Below are positions 1 to 8,971 of a DNA stretch of 64,000 nt, piece by piece; position 1 is the first letter of the stretch, and each line of letters opens with the position of its first letter. The translations under genes were made by a program, and so were the position numbers. Under the pieces are notes generated by a model. That model searched no databases, was not told the origin of the DNA, and worked only from the letters and a program-made list of their open reading frames with translations. Source of the DNA: Cupriavidus plantarum (GTDB taxonomy: Bacteria > Pseudomonadota > Gammaproteobacteria > Burkholderiales > Burkholderiaceae); contig NZ_CAJPUX010000011.1 in assembly GCF_905397285.1 (NCBI RefSeq), positions 21,907 to 85,906 on the forward strand. Direction: 5' to 3'.

Positions 1-903
1 CGCATCACGCATCTGATCCGGCGCCCCGAGTTCGTGCAGTACCTCACGCGCGAACGTTACGACGAGCCGCTCGTCATGCGCGACATGGGCGAGCACAAGC
101 GCAACGTGACGGCCGTGCAGATCCTTCCCTATGGCGAGAACCGAAAGCTCGTGCTGACCCAGGACATCACCAAGGTGGAGAACACCGAAGCCATGCGGCG
201 CGATTTCGTAGCGAACGTTTCGCACGAACTCAAGACGCCGCTGACCGTGTTGACGGGTTTTCTGGAAACGGTGCGCGACCTGCCGGTTTCCGAGGAGGAC
301 CGCCATCGATACATCGACATGATGCTCGTGCAGTCGATGCGCATGCAGCGCATCGTCGAGGATCTGCTGGCGCTCGCCAAGCTCGAAAGCGACGCGCAGG
401 CGCCGACGTTCGACCGCATCAACGTGGCCGCGCTGGCCGCGCACCTCGTGCACGACGCGGAGGCGCTGTCGCAGCAGCGGCATCGCATCGAAGTGGATAT
501 CGATCCAGCCGTGGTGTTGCGCGGTGCCGAGCTCGAGTTGCTGTCCGCGCTGGGCAATCTCGTTTCCAACGCCGTGCGCTACACGCCGGACGGCGGCCGC
601 ATCGCCATCCGCATGAAGTTTACCGATGGCCATTCGGTGTTCTCGGTCAGCGATACGGGGCTCGGCATCGCGCCCGAGCATATCCCGCGTCTGACGGAGC
701 GGTTCTATCGCGTCGACCGCAGCCGGTCGCGCGACACGGGCGGCACGGGCCTCGGACTCGCCATCGTCAAGCACGTGCTGTCGCGCCACCATGCCGATCT
801 GCGGGTGACCAGCGAACTCGGTCGCGGCAGTACCTTCCGCATCATCTTCCCCGAGGACCGCAGCGGCTACGCGCCGGAAGACGAGACGCGGCAGGTGGCT
901 TAG
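1..903 (+). CDS. phoR: PhoR phosphate-regulon sensor histidine kinase, 3' part
   Basis: C-terminal 300 residues of a membrane sensor kinase that phosphorylates PhoB under phosphate limitation. The frame is open from base 1, so the N-terminal membrane part and most of the PAS region lie upstream; a GTG at 34 is only an internal codon. Visible in order: the end of a PAS-like domain, the HisKA H-box VSHELKTP (phospho-acceptor His near visible residue 75), the N-box with NLVSNAVRYTP, then G-boxes DTGLGI and GTGLGLAIVKHVL. The catalytic kinase is therefore intact. The PhoR call rests on the HisKA sequence and on the nearby ppk/ppx pair. It converges on the fimbrial usher gene, whose stop lies only 18 bp away. 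Another PhoR-like kinase is possible but less likely. Confidence 0.9.
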   Translation, partial: RITHLIRRPEFVQYLTRERYDEPLVMRDMGEHKRNVTAVQILPYGENRKLVLTQDITKVENTEAMRRDFVANVSHELKTPLTVLTGFLETVRDLPVSEEDRHRYIDMMLVQSMRMQRIVEDLLALAKLESDAQAPTFDRINVAALAAHLVHDAEALSQQRHRIEVDIDPAVVLRGAELELLSALGNLVSNAVRYTPDGGRIAIRMKFTDGHSVFSVSDTGLGIAPEHIPRLTERFYRVDRSRSRDTGGTGLGLAIVKHVLSRHHADLRVTSELGRGSTFRIIFPEDRSGYAPEDETRQVA

Positions 904-921
904 CCTGTCAGCGAATTCGGG

Positions 922-3558
922 CTACCGTCTGCACGTTCCTTCGCCTGCCGGCAGGTCGGAGGAGCCCCCGGCGAGCACATAGTCGAGCACGCACTGCTCG
1001 TGCGGCCCGGCGCCCCATGTCACCGTGAGGGCGCCCGCGTCCTCCATCAGTCCACGCACCAACGCCCGTCCGCCCTGCGCGACGGTGCCGAGCGCGCGGC
1101 CGTCCGCCGCGAAGATCTCCGCGCCGAAGGACATGGGCAGGCCGTCCGCCATGCGCGCGCGGATCAGCGCGGGCCGCCCCGAGCGATGCGCATCGAAGCG
1201 CGCGCGGACCACCGCGCCGGCGGTCGGCGCGACATGGTGCGTATCGGTTTTCAGTTCCACGCTCAGCGGCAGCCCGCGCGGATCGATTTCGATGGCATTG
1301 CGCGAAAACGGCTGCAGGTTCGAGACCACGGCGCGTCCCCATGGGCCGACGCGCATGCCGCTGGCCGAGGCGATACGCGCGCCCGGCGCATCGTCGGCTT
1401 CCACGACCGCCAGCGTGTCGCCCTGCGCGGGCGAAAGCGCGAGGCCGCCCGCATATCCGACGATCATGCCGGAGATGCCGCCACCCGCCTGCCGATAGCC
1501 GGAGGCCACGCCGGCGTTGCCGTTGATCGCGGCGAGGGTGCCGACGTAGGCGGCGTTGGCGCTTGCGCCGTACGCTTCGCGTGGGCCGCCGGCATTGGCG
1601 ATGCGGCTCGCGGTTGCCGTGACGCCGTAGGCCAGCGTGTTGTCGCGCCCCGCGGTGCCGGTCAGGCTCTGCTGCGCGGTCAGGTGCCCACGCGGGTCGT
1701 AGGTGAGGGCCGAGCCCGCATAGGGCCGGTGCGTGCCGTCGCCGAGCGGCACGCCGAGCGTCAGCATGACACGCGTGTCCCATCGGCCTGCGTCCATATC
1801 CAGCAATCGTGCGGCGGACAGGCTGTAGTGGACGCGACCCAGGCGATGGCTGTAGCCGATCTGGAATTGGCCGTGGCGTCCGTCGCGATGGCGGAAGGTC
1901 TGCATCGAGCCGGAGAGATAGAACGTCCCGTGTTGTGTGCCGATCGGCTGATTGACGATCGCCTGCACGCGGCCGATGGGCTGCATGGTCATTGCCATGT
2001 CGGGAGACGGCGCATGCCTCGGCGCGATGGCGTCCGCGAGCGAGAGATAGCCGTCGCCAGCGAGGCGGTAGCCTGACAGCGACACGCTTGTGCCGGTGAG
2101 CGGGAAAGTCCGTTGATAGGCAACCCGCAGGCGCTGGCCCCGGTGGGTGGTGCCGTCGGCCGAGGCGGCGAACGTTTGCGTGATGTCGGCCGCGAATGCG
2201 CCGTACGCGGTGTTCAGCGCGACGCCGGCCGCGAGGGCCGCATAGTCCCGCGATGCCGCGATGCCGCCCTCCAGTGTCACGAGATTGGTGAGGCCATGGC
2301 GCACCGTGGCCTGCGCGAGCCACGGCGTGGCGTCGCTCGAAGACTGTCGGCCTTGATTGGCCCGATATTGCCCCGCCCGGTGTTGTCCGACCCGGTGTTG
2401 TCCGACCCGGTGTTGGCCGACCGTCAGGGCCATGCGCGTGACACCGGGGCGCAGCGCCTGGACCGTGGCCGTGAATGGCACGCGCCACGCGCGCACGCTG
2501 CCGTCCGCTTCCGTGACGCTGACGTCCAGGTCACCGCCGTAGCCCGTGGGATACAGATCGCCGATCTCGAATGCGCCCGGCGCGACGGTGGTCTCGTAGA
2601 GCAGCGTGCCGTGCTGGCGAATCTGCACGCGCGCGTTGGTGTTTGCCATGCCGCGCACGGCGGGTGCGAAGCCGCGCCGCGATTCGGGCAGCATGCGGTC
2701 GTCGCTGGCGAGGCGGATGCCGCGGAAGCCCACACTGTCGAACAGCGTGCCATCGGTGAAGCCGTCGCCGACGGTGAGCTGGCTGTCGAGCGGGGCGATC
2801 GCGCGTTGCAGCGACGTTTGCATGGCGCGGTACGTGGTGCGGTATGTGGTGCGGCCATCGCCACCATCCCGCGAGGCAGCGCTAAGATTGCCGTCATGGC
2901 GCAGGCGCCACGGGCCGAGATTGATGCCGCCACGCAACCCTGCATAGGCCTGCATGGAGGTGCCCGCGCTGGCTTGCGAGTAACGTGTGCCGTAGACGCT
3001 CGCGTCATAACGCAGCATGGCGGCGGTCACGCCGTCGTCCCATTCGTCTGGGTCGATGGATCCGCGCGCGCGCGTGGCGAGAGCGACCTGCGGCACGCCG
3101 ATGTCCATGCGGAAGTCGCTCATGTCGACATGCGCGGTGGCGCCGTCGATCAACGTGTCGATCGGATGGCATGTCTCTGCCGGGCCGGTCAGTGCCGCCG
3201 TGGCCTCCCGCGTCAGCCGTGCGGTATCGACGCCGAGCCGCGTGAGCAGCGCGCGGTCGATGCAGGGCTGGGGCAGGGCGCCGTAGCCGTTCACATGGTC
3301 GAGGCGGATGTCCGCGCGTCCAATCCGGCGGCCATTGAGGTGGAGCGCGAGCGGATGCACGCCCGGTTGCACGGGGTTGCCGTAGGCGAAGCGCGCGCCG
3401 TCGATGGGCGGGCCGTCGCCGCGCAGAAAGCCCATGTCGAATTCGACGGCGGCGAGCATCGTCGCCTCGTTACGCGCCGCGCCGGTGGGCGCGGGCGCGG
3501 TGGCGGCGACGAGTGCGAGCGCCATGGCCGCGGCACGCGCGGGGCGGGCGGCGCGCAT
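922..3558 (-). CDS. Fimbrial outer-membrane usher (PapC/FimD family)
   Basis: An 878-residue outer-membrane usher that would accept chaperone-pilin complexes and thread the fibre out of the cell. The ATG at 3558 begins a signal-like sequence (MRAARPARAAAMALALVAA) and leaves 44 bp to the chaperone stop; a frame start at 3642 would overlap the chaperone gene. Family marks include the N-terminal pattern FDMGFLRGDG, the long beta-barrel, and a C-terminal domain with two cysteines (QCVLDY and GTCRR). The length is usual for the family. An unusual run of GQHRV-like pentapeptides lies near residue 400. It is the last gene of a pilin-chaperone-usher operon, and no tip-adhesin gene follows it. Confidence 0.92.
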   Translation of the reverse strand: MRAARPARAAAMALALVAATAPAPTGAARNEATMLAAVEFDMGFLRGDGPPIDGARFAYGNPVQPGVHPLALHLNGRRIGRADIRLDHVNGYGALPQPCIDRALLTRLGVDTARLTREATAALTGPAETCHPIDTLIDGATAHVDMSDFRMDIGVPQVALATRARGSIDPDEWDDGVTAAMLRYDASVYGTRYSQASAGTSMQAYAGLRGGINLGPWRLRHDGNLSAASRDGGDGRTTYRTTYRAMQTSLQRAIAPLDSQLTVGDGFTDGTLFDSVGFRGIRLASDDRMLPESRRGFAPAVRGMANTNARVQIRQHGTLLYETTVAPGAFEIGDLYPTGYGGDLDVSVTEADGSVRAWRVPFTATVQALRPGVTRMALTVGQHRVGQHRVGQHRAGQYRANQGRQSSSDATPWLAQATVRHGLTNLVTLEGGIAASRDYAALAAGVALNTAYGAFAADITQTFAASADGTTHRGQRLRVAYQRTFPLTGTSVSLSGYRLAGDGYLSLADAIAPRHAPSPDMAMTMQPIGRVQAIVNQPIGTQHGTFYLSGSMQTFRHRDGRHGQFQIGYSHRLGRVHYSLSAARLLDMDAGRWDTRVMLTLGVPLGDGTHRPYAGSALTYDPRGHLTAQQSLTGTAGRDNTLAYGVTATASRIANAGGPREAYGASANAAYVGTLAAINGNAGVASGYRQAGGGISGMIVGYAGGLALSPAQGDTLAVVEADDAPGARIASASGMRVGPWGRAVVSNLQPFSRNAIEIDPRGLPLSVELKTDTHHVAPTAGAVVRARFDAHRSGRPALIRARMADGLPMSFGAEIFAADGRALGTVAQGGRALVRGLMEDAGALTVTWGAGPHEQCVLDYVLAGGSSDLPAGEGTCRR
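2349..2423 (-). repeat. 15-bp in-frame tandem repeat in the usher gene
   Basis: GGTGTTG-like cores recur exactly every 15 bp (2349, 2364, 2379, 2394, 2409). They encode pentapeptides read as GQHRV, GQHRV, GQHRA, GQYRA and NQGRQ. The two central copies are identical. The run lies in the barrel region, probably in a loop. Such repeats can change copy number without breaking the frame. Confidence 0.85.
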
Positions 3559-3602
3559 TACGAAAACCAGTACGGAGGTGCCACGTGTCGTTCCCGGCGA
3601 TC

Positions 3603-4424
3603 CTAATCCGCTGCCGCCGACCGGTCCACGGACGGCGTCCAAGACAGGGATCCAGAAAGGGACCCGGACAGGTACGACGTACCGCCATAGTCGTTGATGG
3701 CGCCGAATCGCACACGCGTGCCGGGGGCGGGCCGTGCGCCGTCGAGCGGGAACCGCCTGGACTCGCCGGGGGCAAGCATGCCGCCGATGGGCTCGCGCCC
3801 GTCATCCCGGCCATCGTCCCGATGGCCTCCATCGGCCCCACCGCCATTCGTTAACCCAATGTCGACAAGCGTCACGTGATACGGAGTGGGATTCGTAGCC
3901 TCGAGCGCCATGCGGCCATCGACGCGCGCAACGCGCCATGTCACGTGCGCGGGCGCTTCGGCGGCGGAGCCGGCCAGCTTGGCAGGCCGAAAGAACAGCT
4001 TGATCCGCGTGCGGAACGCCATGTACAGCAGGTTGCCTTGCGCGGCATCCCCCGTGGGCCGCGGCGGCACCTCGAGGACGTTGAGAAAGAACAGCGACTC
4101 CCGATCGCCCGGCAGCGGGTCCCCCGCATACACGATCCGGAGCGTCTGTCCCTTGCCCGGGTCGATGCGCGCGATCGGCGGCGTCACCACGAATGGCACA
4201 TCGATCGCCGCGGGGGACGCCGCGGCATCGCCCGCGTCGATCCACACCTGCGCGAGCGCAGGCTGGCTGCCCCCATTGGTCAGGCGGACCGTGGCCTCCG
4301 CGTCCGGCCCGTGGTAGACCACGCGCGTGTTGTCGAGAACAATCGACGCCTGCGCCGGAACGGAGACGGCCAGCGCGGCGGCAATGGCCACCCGCATTGC
4401 GGCAGGTGCGAATCGATACGCCAT
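3603..4424 (-). CDS. Periplasmic fimbrial chaperone (PapD/FimC family)
   Basis: A 273-residue periplasmic chaperone that completes the pilin fold by donor-strand complementation and delivers subunits to the usher. After a signal peptide ending near VPAQA come two immunoglobulin-like domains. The conserved Arg lies in the first strand (DNTRVVYHG), and the signature NLLYMAFRTRIKLFFRP carries the family Lys. The usual PapD length is about 220-240 residues. The excess comes from a Gly/Asp/Arg-rich insertion (DDGRDDGR, about residues 205-220) and a C-terminal SGSLSGSLS repeat, both built from 12-bp direct repeats. It is the middle gene of the operon: 35 bp after the pilin stop and 44 bp before the usher start. 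Confidence 0.92.
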   Translation of the reverse strand: MAYRFAPAAMRVAIAAALAVSVPAQASIVLDNTRVVYHGPDAEATVRLTNGGSQPALAQVWIDAGDAAASPAAIDVPFVVTPPIARIDPGKGQTLRIVYAGDPLPGDRESLFFLNVLEVPPRPTGDAAQGNLLYMAFRTRIKLFFRPAKLAGSAAEAPAHVTWRVARVDGRMALEATNPTPYHVTLVDIGLTNGGGADGGHRDDGRDDGREPIGGMLAPGESRRFPLDGARPAPGTRVRFGAINDYGGTSYLSGSLSGSLSWTPSVDRSAAAD

Positions 4425-4459
4425 GAAGAGAACCGCTGCAACCGCGAGCGTGGCCGCGC

Positions 4460-5017
4460 TTACTGGTAAGTGATCGTGTAGAGCACGCGCGCCGTCGCGA
4501 TGCCGCCGAGCGCGGGGCCGGTGGCCACATACTCCGCCGCATACTTCAGCGTGGCGCTGCCATCGGCCTCGACGATCGCGGACATCGCATTCTGGTTACC
4601 GCCATTGAGGCTGATGCGGCTGCCGTCGCCATTGAGCAGGGCGATCTGCACGTTCGTGGCGGCCGAGCCGCCGGACATTCCCGCGCCGCTGTCCAGTTTC
4701 AGATGACCCGTTGTGAGATCGAGATTGGTACTCGGCTCGAAGTTCGCCGACACGCGGCCCGCTTTCGGATCGCAGCCAGTGAGCCGCATCGTGAACGGCG
4801 TGAGACCCGCGGTCGCACCCGGCGTCTTCAGCGCATCGGCGGAGACGGTAGGCAGCGCGACGTGAATATCGGCAGCGCCATCGGCCAGGCCGTTGATCTT
4901 GCAGGTGCTGGTATTGACCTTGCCGTTGAAGGTGATGGTGCCGCTGGCGGCATGGGCCCGCATGACGAGCAGGGTGCTGCTGGCGATCAGCAGCAGGGAC
5001 AGGAGCTTGGCATTCAT
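4460..5017 (-). CDS. Fimbrial major pilin subunit (type 1/Fim family)
   Basis: A 185-residue secreted pilin and the only structural subunit in this operon. The ATG at 5017 starts a clear signal peptide (MNAKLLSLLLIASSTLLVMRAHA), with cleavage expected after AHA. The mature protein begins with a GTITFNGKV strand, has the two family cysteines (TSTCKI and TGCDPK) and ends in LYTITYQ with the conserved penultimate Tyr, so it should join fibres by donor-strand exchange. It is the first gene of the operon, with 114 bp between its start and the ppk stop codon. With no adhesin subunit beside it, the fibre may be homopolymeric or the tip protein may be encoded elsewhere (inference). Confidence 0.92.
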   Translation of the reverse strand: MNAKLLSLLLIASSTLLVMRAHAASGTITFNGKVNTSTCKINGLADGAADIHVALPTVSADALKTPGATAGLTPFTMRLTGCDPKAGRVSANFEPSTNLDLTTGHLKLDSGAGMSGGSAATNVQIALLNGDGSRISLNGGNQNAMSAIVEADGSATLKYAAEYVATGPALGGIATARVLYTITYQ

Positions 5018-5131
5018 GACATGGGAATCCGTGTTGGGGATGGCAAAGTCTAAGGACCCGGCCGTCCCGTCCACACGATCTCAACACATCTTTGCCATCT
5101 CCCCTCCCACACACGAACAGACACGCGCGCG

Positions 5132-7231
5132 TCAGCTGCCGAACCACTCCAGCAGCGCAAGCTGGCTCACGAACGGCTTCTTCGCGCGCGACGGCCTGCG
5201 CGCGTACTCGCCATCGGGCTGCATGATCCATGCGGTCGTGTTGTCGCGCAGATGCACCTGCAACCCTTCCTTGATCACACGCGCCTTGAGCGCGCGGTCG
5301 AGGATCGGGAACGCGACCTCCACGCGGCGGAACAGGTTGCGGTCCATCCAGTCCGCGCTGGACAGATAGAGCACGTCGTCGCCGTTCGCCCGGAAGTAGT
5401 AGACGCGATGGTGTTCGAGAAAACGTCCGACGATCGAGCGTACCGTGATGTTCTCGGACATGTCGGGCACACCGGGCCGCAGCGCGCAGACGCCGCGCAC
5501 GATCAGGTCGATCTTCACGCCCGCGCGGGACGCCTTGTACAGTTCCTCGATGATCGACGGCTCCAGCAGCGCGTTCATCTTGGCGATGATCCGCGCCGGT
5601 TTGCCCGCGCGCGCGTTGCGCGCCTCGTTGCGGATGTGGTCGACGAGGTTGCTATGCATCGTGAACGGCGACTGCCACAGATGGTTCAGCCGAATCGTGC
5701 CCGCTGTGCCGGTCAGCAGCTGGAACACGTGATGCACGTCCTCGCAGATTTTCTCGTCCGCGGTCAGCAGACCAAAGTCGGTGTAGAGCCGTGCGGTGCG
5801 CGGATGATAGTTGCCGGTGCCCAGGTGAGCGTAGCGGCGCAGCTGCACGGCCTTGCCCTTGACGATGCTCTTGCCATCGCTCGGCTCCCGCCGGACGATC
5901 AGCAGCATCTTCGCGTGGCACTTGTGGCCGACCACGCCGTACACCACGTGGGCGCCCGCGGACTCGAGCCGCTCCGCCCAGTTGATGTTGGTCTCTTCGT
6001 CGAAGCGCGCGAGCAGTTCCACCACGACGGTGACTTCCTTGCCGTTGCGCGCCGCGGACATGAGCGCTTCCATCACCGCGGATTCGTTGCCGGTGCGATA
6101 GACGGTCTGCTTGATCGCCACGACGTTCGGATCCGATGCGGCCAGCTGCAGCAGATCGAGCACCGACGTAAAGCTCTCGAACGGATGGTGCAGCAGAACG
6201 TCCTGATGGCGAATGACATCGAACATGGGCGCGCCCGGCGGAAAGGCCCTGACCGGAGCCGGCACGTGTGGCGGGTACTTGAGCGTGGGCCGATCGATCA
6301 GATCGGGAATCTGCATGAGCCGCACGAGATTCACGGGGCCGCTGACGCGATACAGATCCTGCTCGCCGAGTCCCGATTCCAGCAGCAGCCGGCGCGCGAG
6401 CGGGGGAGGCGTGTCGGAGGACACCTCGAGCCGCACCGTATCGCCGAAATGGCGCGCGGGCAGTTCGCCCTGCAGCGCCTCGCGCAGATCGGTGATGTCG
6501 TCTTCGGAGACGAACAGGTCGGAGTTGCGCGTCACGCGAAACTGGTAGCATCCCTCCACGGCGATGGCCGGGAACAGCTCGTGCACGAAGGCCTGCATGA
6601 ACGACGAGAGCATGACGAAGCCATACGGGTAGCCCGACAGCTTCTCCGGCATCTTGACGACGCGTGGCAGCGCGCGCGGGGCCTGCACGATGGCGAGGTC
6701 CGCATCGCGGCCGAAGGCGTCCTTGCCGGACAGTTCGACGACGAAGTTCAGGCTCTTGTTGAGCACGCGCGGGAAGGGATGCGCGGGATCGAGCGCGATC
6801 GGCGTGAGCACCGGACCGAGTTCACGCACGAAGAAGTCGCGCGCCCACTCGCGCTGCACGTCGGTCCACGTGCCCATGAGGTGGAAGTAGACGCCTTCCT
6901 GCTCGAGCGCGGGGAATATGACGTTCTGCAGCATGTCATACTGCGAGGCAACGAGGCGCTGCGTGCGTTCTGTGACCAGTTGATAGGTTTGCAGGAACGA
7001 AAGCCCATCCGGCGTGGTGCCCGATGGGTTGTCGCGGATCTGCTCCTTGAGACCCGCCATCCGGATTTCGAAGAATTCATCGAGGTTGCTGGAAACGATG
7101 CAGATGAACTTGAGCCTTTCCAGCAGCGGGACGTTGGGGTCGGCGGCTTGCGCCAGGACGCGCGCGTTGAATTCGAGGATACCCAGTTCGCGGTTAAGCA
7201 GGGTACCGGGCGCAGTCGTCGACATGGTCAT
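5132..7231 (-). CDS. ppk: Polyphosphate kinase 1
   Basis: Ppk1 reversibly transfers the gamma phosphate of ATP to inorganic polyphosphate, through phosphohistidine intermediates. About 699 residues, the usual length. The N-terminal LLNRELGILEFNARVL block matches the family start; SSNLDEFFEIRMAGL follows, then the middle DVIRHQDVLLHHPFESF segment and the C-terminal catalytic domains with HLGTGNYHPRTARLY (catalytic His). Several Met codons crowd the start: 7231 (MTMSTT) and 7225 are both plausible, and 7279 is too far upstream of the conserved region. It is divergent from ppx; the gap holds a Pho-box-like palindrome. Confidence 0.97.
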   Translation of the reverse strand: MTMSTTAPGTLLNRELGILEFNARVLAQAADPNVPLLERLKFICIVSSNLDEFFEIRMAGLKEQIRDNPSGTTPDGLSFLQTYQLVTERTQRLVASQYDMLQNVIFPALEQEGVYFHLMGTWTDVQREWARDFFVRELGPVLTPIALDPAHPFPRVLNKSLNFVVELSGKDAFGRDADLAIVQAPRALPRVVKMPEKLSGYPYGFVMLSSFMQAFVHELFPAIAVEGCYQFRVTRNSDLFVSEDDITDLREALQGELPARHFGDTVRLEVSSDTPPPLARRLLLESGLGEQDLYRVSGPVNLVRLMQIPDLIDRPTLKYPPHVPAPVRAFPPGAPMFDVIRHQDVLLHHPFESFTSVLDLLQLAASDPNVVAIKQTVYRTGNESAVMEALMSAARNGKEVTVVVELLARFDEETNINWAERLESAGAHVVYGVVGHKCHAKMLLIVRREPSDGKSIVKGKAVQLRRYAHLGTGNYHPRTARLYTDFGLLTADEKICEDVHHVFQLLTGTAGTIRLNHLWQSPFTMHSNLVDHIRNEARNARAGKPARIIAKMNALLEPSIIEELYKASRAGVKIDLIVRGVCALRPGVPDMSENITVRSIVGRFLEHHRVYYFRANGDDVLYLSSADWMDRNLFRRVEVAFPILDRALKARVIKEGLQVHLRDNTTAWIMQPDGEYARRPSRAKKPFVSQLALLEWFGS

Positions 7232-7272
7232 GAATGTTCTTTTTCGGAATGTGGCGACTTTTCCATAGTTGT

Positions 7273-7290
7273 GTGTCATTTACATGACAC
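7273..7290. promoter_or_regulatory. Candidate Pho box, perfect 18-bp palindrome between ppk and ppx
   Basis: GTGTCATTTACATGACAC reads the same on both strands. It matches 13 of 18 positions of the enterobacterial Pho-box consensus (two CTGTCAT-like units at 11-bp spacing). It lies 42 bp upstream of the chosen ppk start and about 100 bp from the ppx start. The position in a divergent polyphosphate promoter region supports PhoB control, but the symmetry would also suit a dimeric repressor. Confidence 0.5.
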
Positions 7291-7299
7291 TTTGGATTT

Positions 7300-7318
7300 G
7301 TCATGCTCCGGACATGAC
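7300..7318. promoter_or_regulatory. Second dyad in the ppk/ppx gap
   Basis: GTCATG and CATGAC face each other across 7 bp (CTCCGGA), 9 bp from the first palindrome. It may be a second, weaker binding unit of the same regulator. On its own the match to a Pho box is poor. Confidence 0.35.
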
Positions 7319-7391
7319 GAAGACATAATTTACGGGGTTTGATGCGGTGGCGCCACCCGTCGATCCCGCCACCCCGTGCTTCACACTAGCA

Positions 7392-8924
7392 ATGACACAG
7401 ACACCACGCCTGCTGGCCGCCGTAGATATGGGCTCCAACAGCTTCCGCCTGATGATCGGGCGGGTTGACGAGACCCCGACGGCTTCCGGCCCAGCCAGCC
7501 AGATCTTCCAGGTCGATGCCCTGCGCGAACCCGTGCGCCTCGCGGCCGGCCTGACGCCCGACAAATACCTCGACCAGCCCGCGCGCCGGCGCGGCATCGA
7601 CGCGCTGCGCCGCTTCGGTGACCGGCTGCGGGACTTCGCGCCCGAGCACGTGCGCGCGGTGGCCACCAATACGCTGCGCGTCGCGCGCAATGCCCCCGAG
7701 TTCCTGATCGAGGCCGAGCATGCGCTCGGTTTTCCGATCGAGGTCATCGCGGGCCGCGAGGAAGCGCGGCTGATCTACCTCGGCGCCTCGCACGACGCGC
7801 CGGCCTGCCAGGGCAATCGCCTCGTAGTGGATATCGGCGGTGGGTCGACAGAGTTCATCATCGGCAGCGGCTACCAGTCGAAGCTGATGGAGAGCCTGTA
7901 TATCGGCTGCGTCTCGCACAGCCGTCAGTTCTTCCCGAGCGGCAATGTCGACGAGTACGCGATGAAGCAGGCCGAGCTGGCCGCGCGCCGCGAAATCCAG
8001 GTGCTCGTGCGCCAGTACCGCGCGGCGGGCTGGCAGCAGGCCGTGGGATCTTCGGGTACCGCGCGCGCGCTGGCCGAGCTCATCGAGCTCAACGGCATGA
8101 ACGACAATCCCGCCGACCATGGCATCACGCGGGAAGGGCTGGAGCGGCTCAAGCGCGCGCTGGTCAAGGCGGAGAATGCGAATCGCGTGAAGCTGGCCGG
8201 TCTCAAGGCCGACCGCATCCCCGTGTTGCCGGGCGGTCTGTCGATCATGCTCGGCGTGTTCGCCGAACTCGATATCGACCGCATGGACGTGACCGACGGC
8301 GCGTTACGCCTCGGCGTGCTGTACGACCTGCTGGGCCGCAGTCACCACGAGGACATGCGCACGGTGACGGTCGATCAGTTCATGCGCCGCTACGCGGTGG
8401 ATCGCGCGCAGGCGGAGCGCGTGGGCGCGGCCGCGCGCGAGCTGCTCGCGCAGTTTCCCGAGCCGCCGCATGAGCGCCGCGAGGACAACCTCGCGCTGCT
8501 TGGCTGGGCGGCGAGCCTGCACGAGATCGGCATGTCGATCTCGCACGGCGGTTACCACAAGCACTCGGCGTATATCGCGACCCATGCCGACATGCCGGGC
8601 TTCTCGAAGACCGATCAGGCGCGCCTTGCCACGCTGCTGCTTGGCCATGCGGGCAAGCTGGGCAAGCTGTCCGGCAGCGGCAAGTTCCTGGACTGGCGCA
8701 TGCTGTTCAGCCTGCGCCTCGCCTTCGTGCTGTGCCGCAGGCGCTCCGATGCCAAGCTGCCCGACATTCGCGTGAGCCAGCGCGCGGACGCGCTCGACGA
8801 GGGCTTCGAGGTGCGGTTGCCGAAGGCGTGGATCGATGCGAATCCGCTCGTCGAATACAGCCTTGCGCAAGAGGCCGACGAGTGGGAACGCATCGGCAAG
8901 CGATACAAGGTGGTGTACGTCTGA
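7392..8924 (+). CDS. ppx: Exopolyphosphatase (Ppx/GppA family)
   Basis: A 510-residue exopolyphosphatase that removes terminal phosphate from polyphosphate. The ATG at 7392 puts the family N-terminus (LLAAVDMGSNSFRLMIGRV) near residue 6; the GTG at 7347 would add an unmatched extension. The sugar-kinase/Hsp70-like ATPase fold shows as DMGSNSFRL, the conserved Glu-containing GREEARLIYLG and the phosphate loop VVDIGGGSTEF, followed by GSSGTARALAEL. A C-terminal HD-like helical domain follows (SLHEIGMSISHGGYHKHSAY). GppA (pppGpp phosphatase) is the close alternative, but its place beside ppk favours Ppx. It ends at a bidirectional terminator shared with olsB. Confidence 0.95.
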   Translation: MTQTPRLLAAVDMGSNSFRLMIGRVDETPTASGPASQIFQVDALREPVRLAAGLTPDKYLDQPARRRGIDALRRFGDRLRDFAPEHVRAVATNTLRVARNAPEFLIEAEHALGFPIEVIAGREEARLIYLGASHDAPACQGNRLVVDIGGGSTEFIIGSGYQSKLMESLYIGCVSHSRQFFPSGNVDEYAMKQAELAARREIQVLVRQYRAAGWQQAVGSSGTARALAELIELNGMNDNPADHGITREGLERLKRALVKAENANRVKLAGLKADRIPVLPGGLSIMLGVFAELDIDRMDVTDGALRLGVLYDLLGRSHHEDMRTVTVDQFMRRYAVDRAQAERVGAAARELLAQFPEPPHERREDNLALLGWAASLHEIGMSISHGGYHKHSAYIATHADMPGFSKTDQARLATLLLGHAGKLGKLSGSGKFLDWRMLFSLRLAFVLCRRRSDAKLPDIRVSQRADALDEGFEVRLPKAWIDANPLVEYSLAQEADEWERIGKRYKVVYV

Positions 8925-8936
8925 GGGATCGGCGCC

Positions 8937-8971
8937 AAAAAAAAGCCGCGCATCGGGCGCGGCTTTTTTTT
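8937..8971. terminator. Bidirectional intrinsic terminator between ppx and olsB
   Basis: A 7-bp G+C stem GCCGCGC/GCGCGGC (8945-8951 and 8957-8963) with a 5-base loop is flanked by eight A and eight T residues, so it can act on both strands. The T run overlaps the olsB stop codon (8970-8972). Confidence 0.93.

Noticed and set aside
5252..7342. A 696-codon open frame on the plus strand opposite ppk
   Set aside because: It is antisense to a well-conserved ppk. Long antisense frames are expected at this G+C content, and the product has no recognisable domain.
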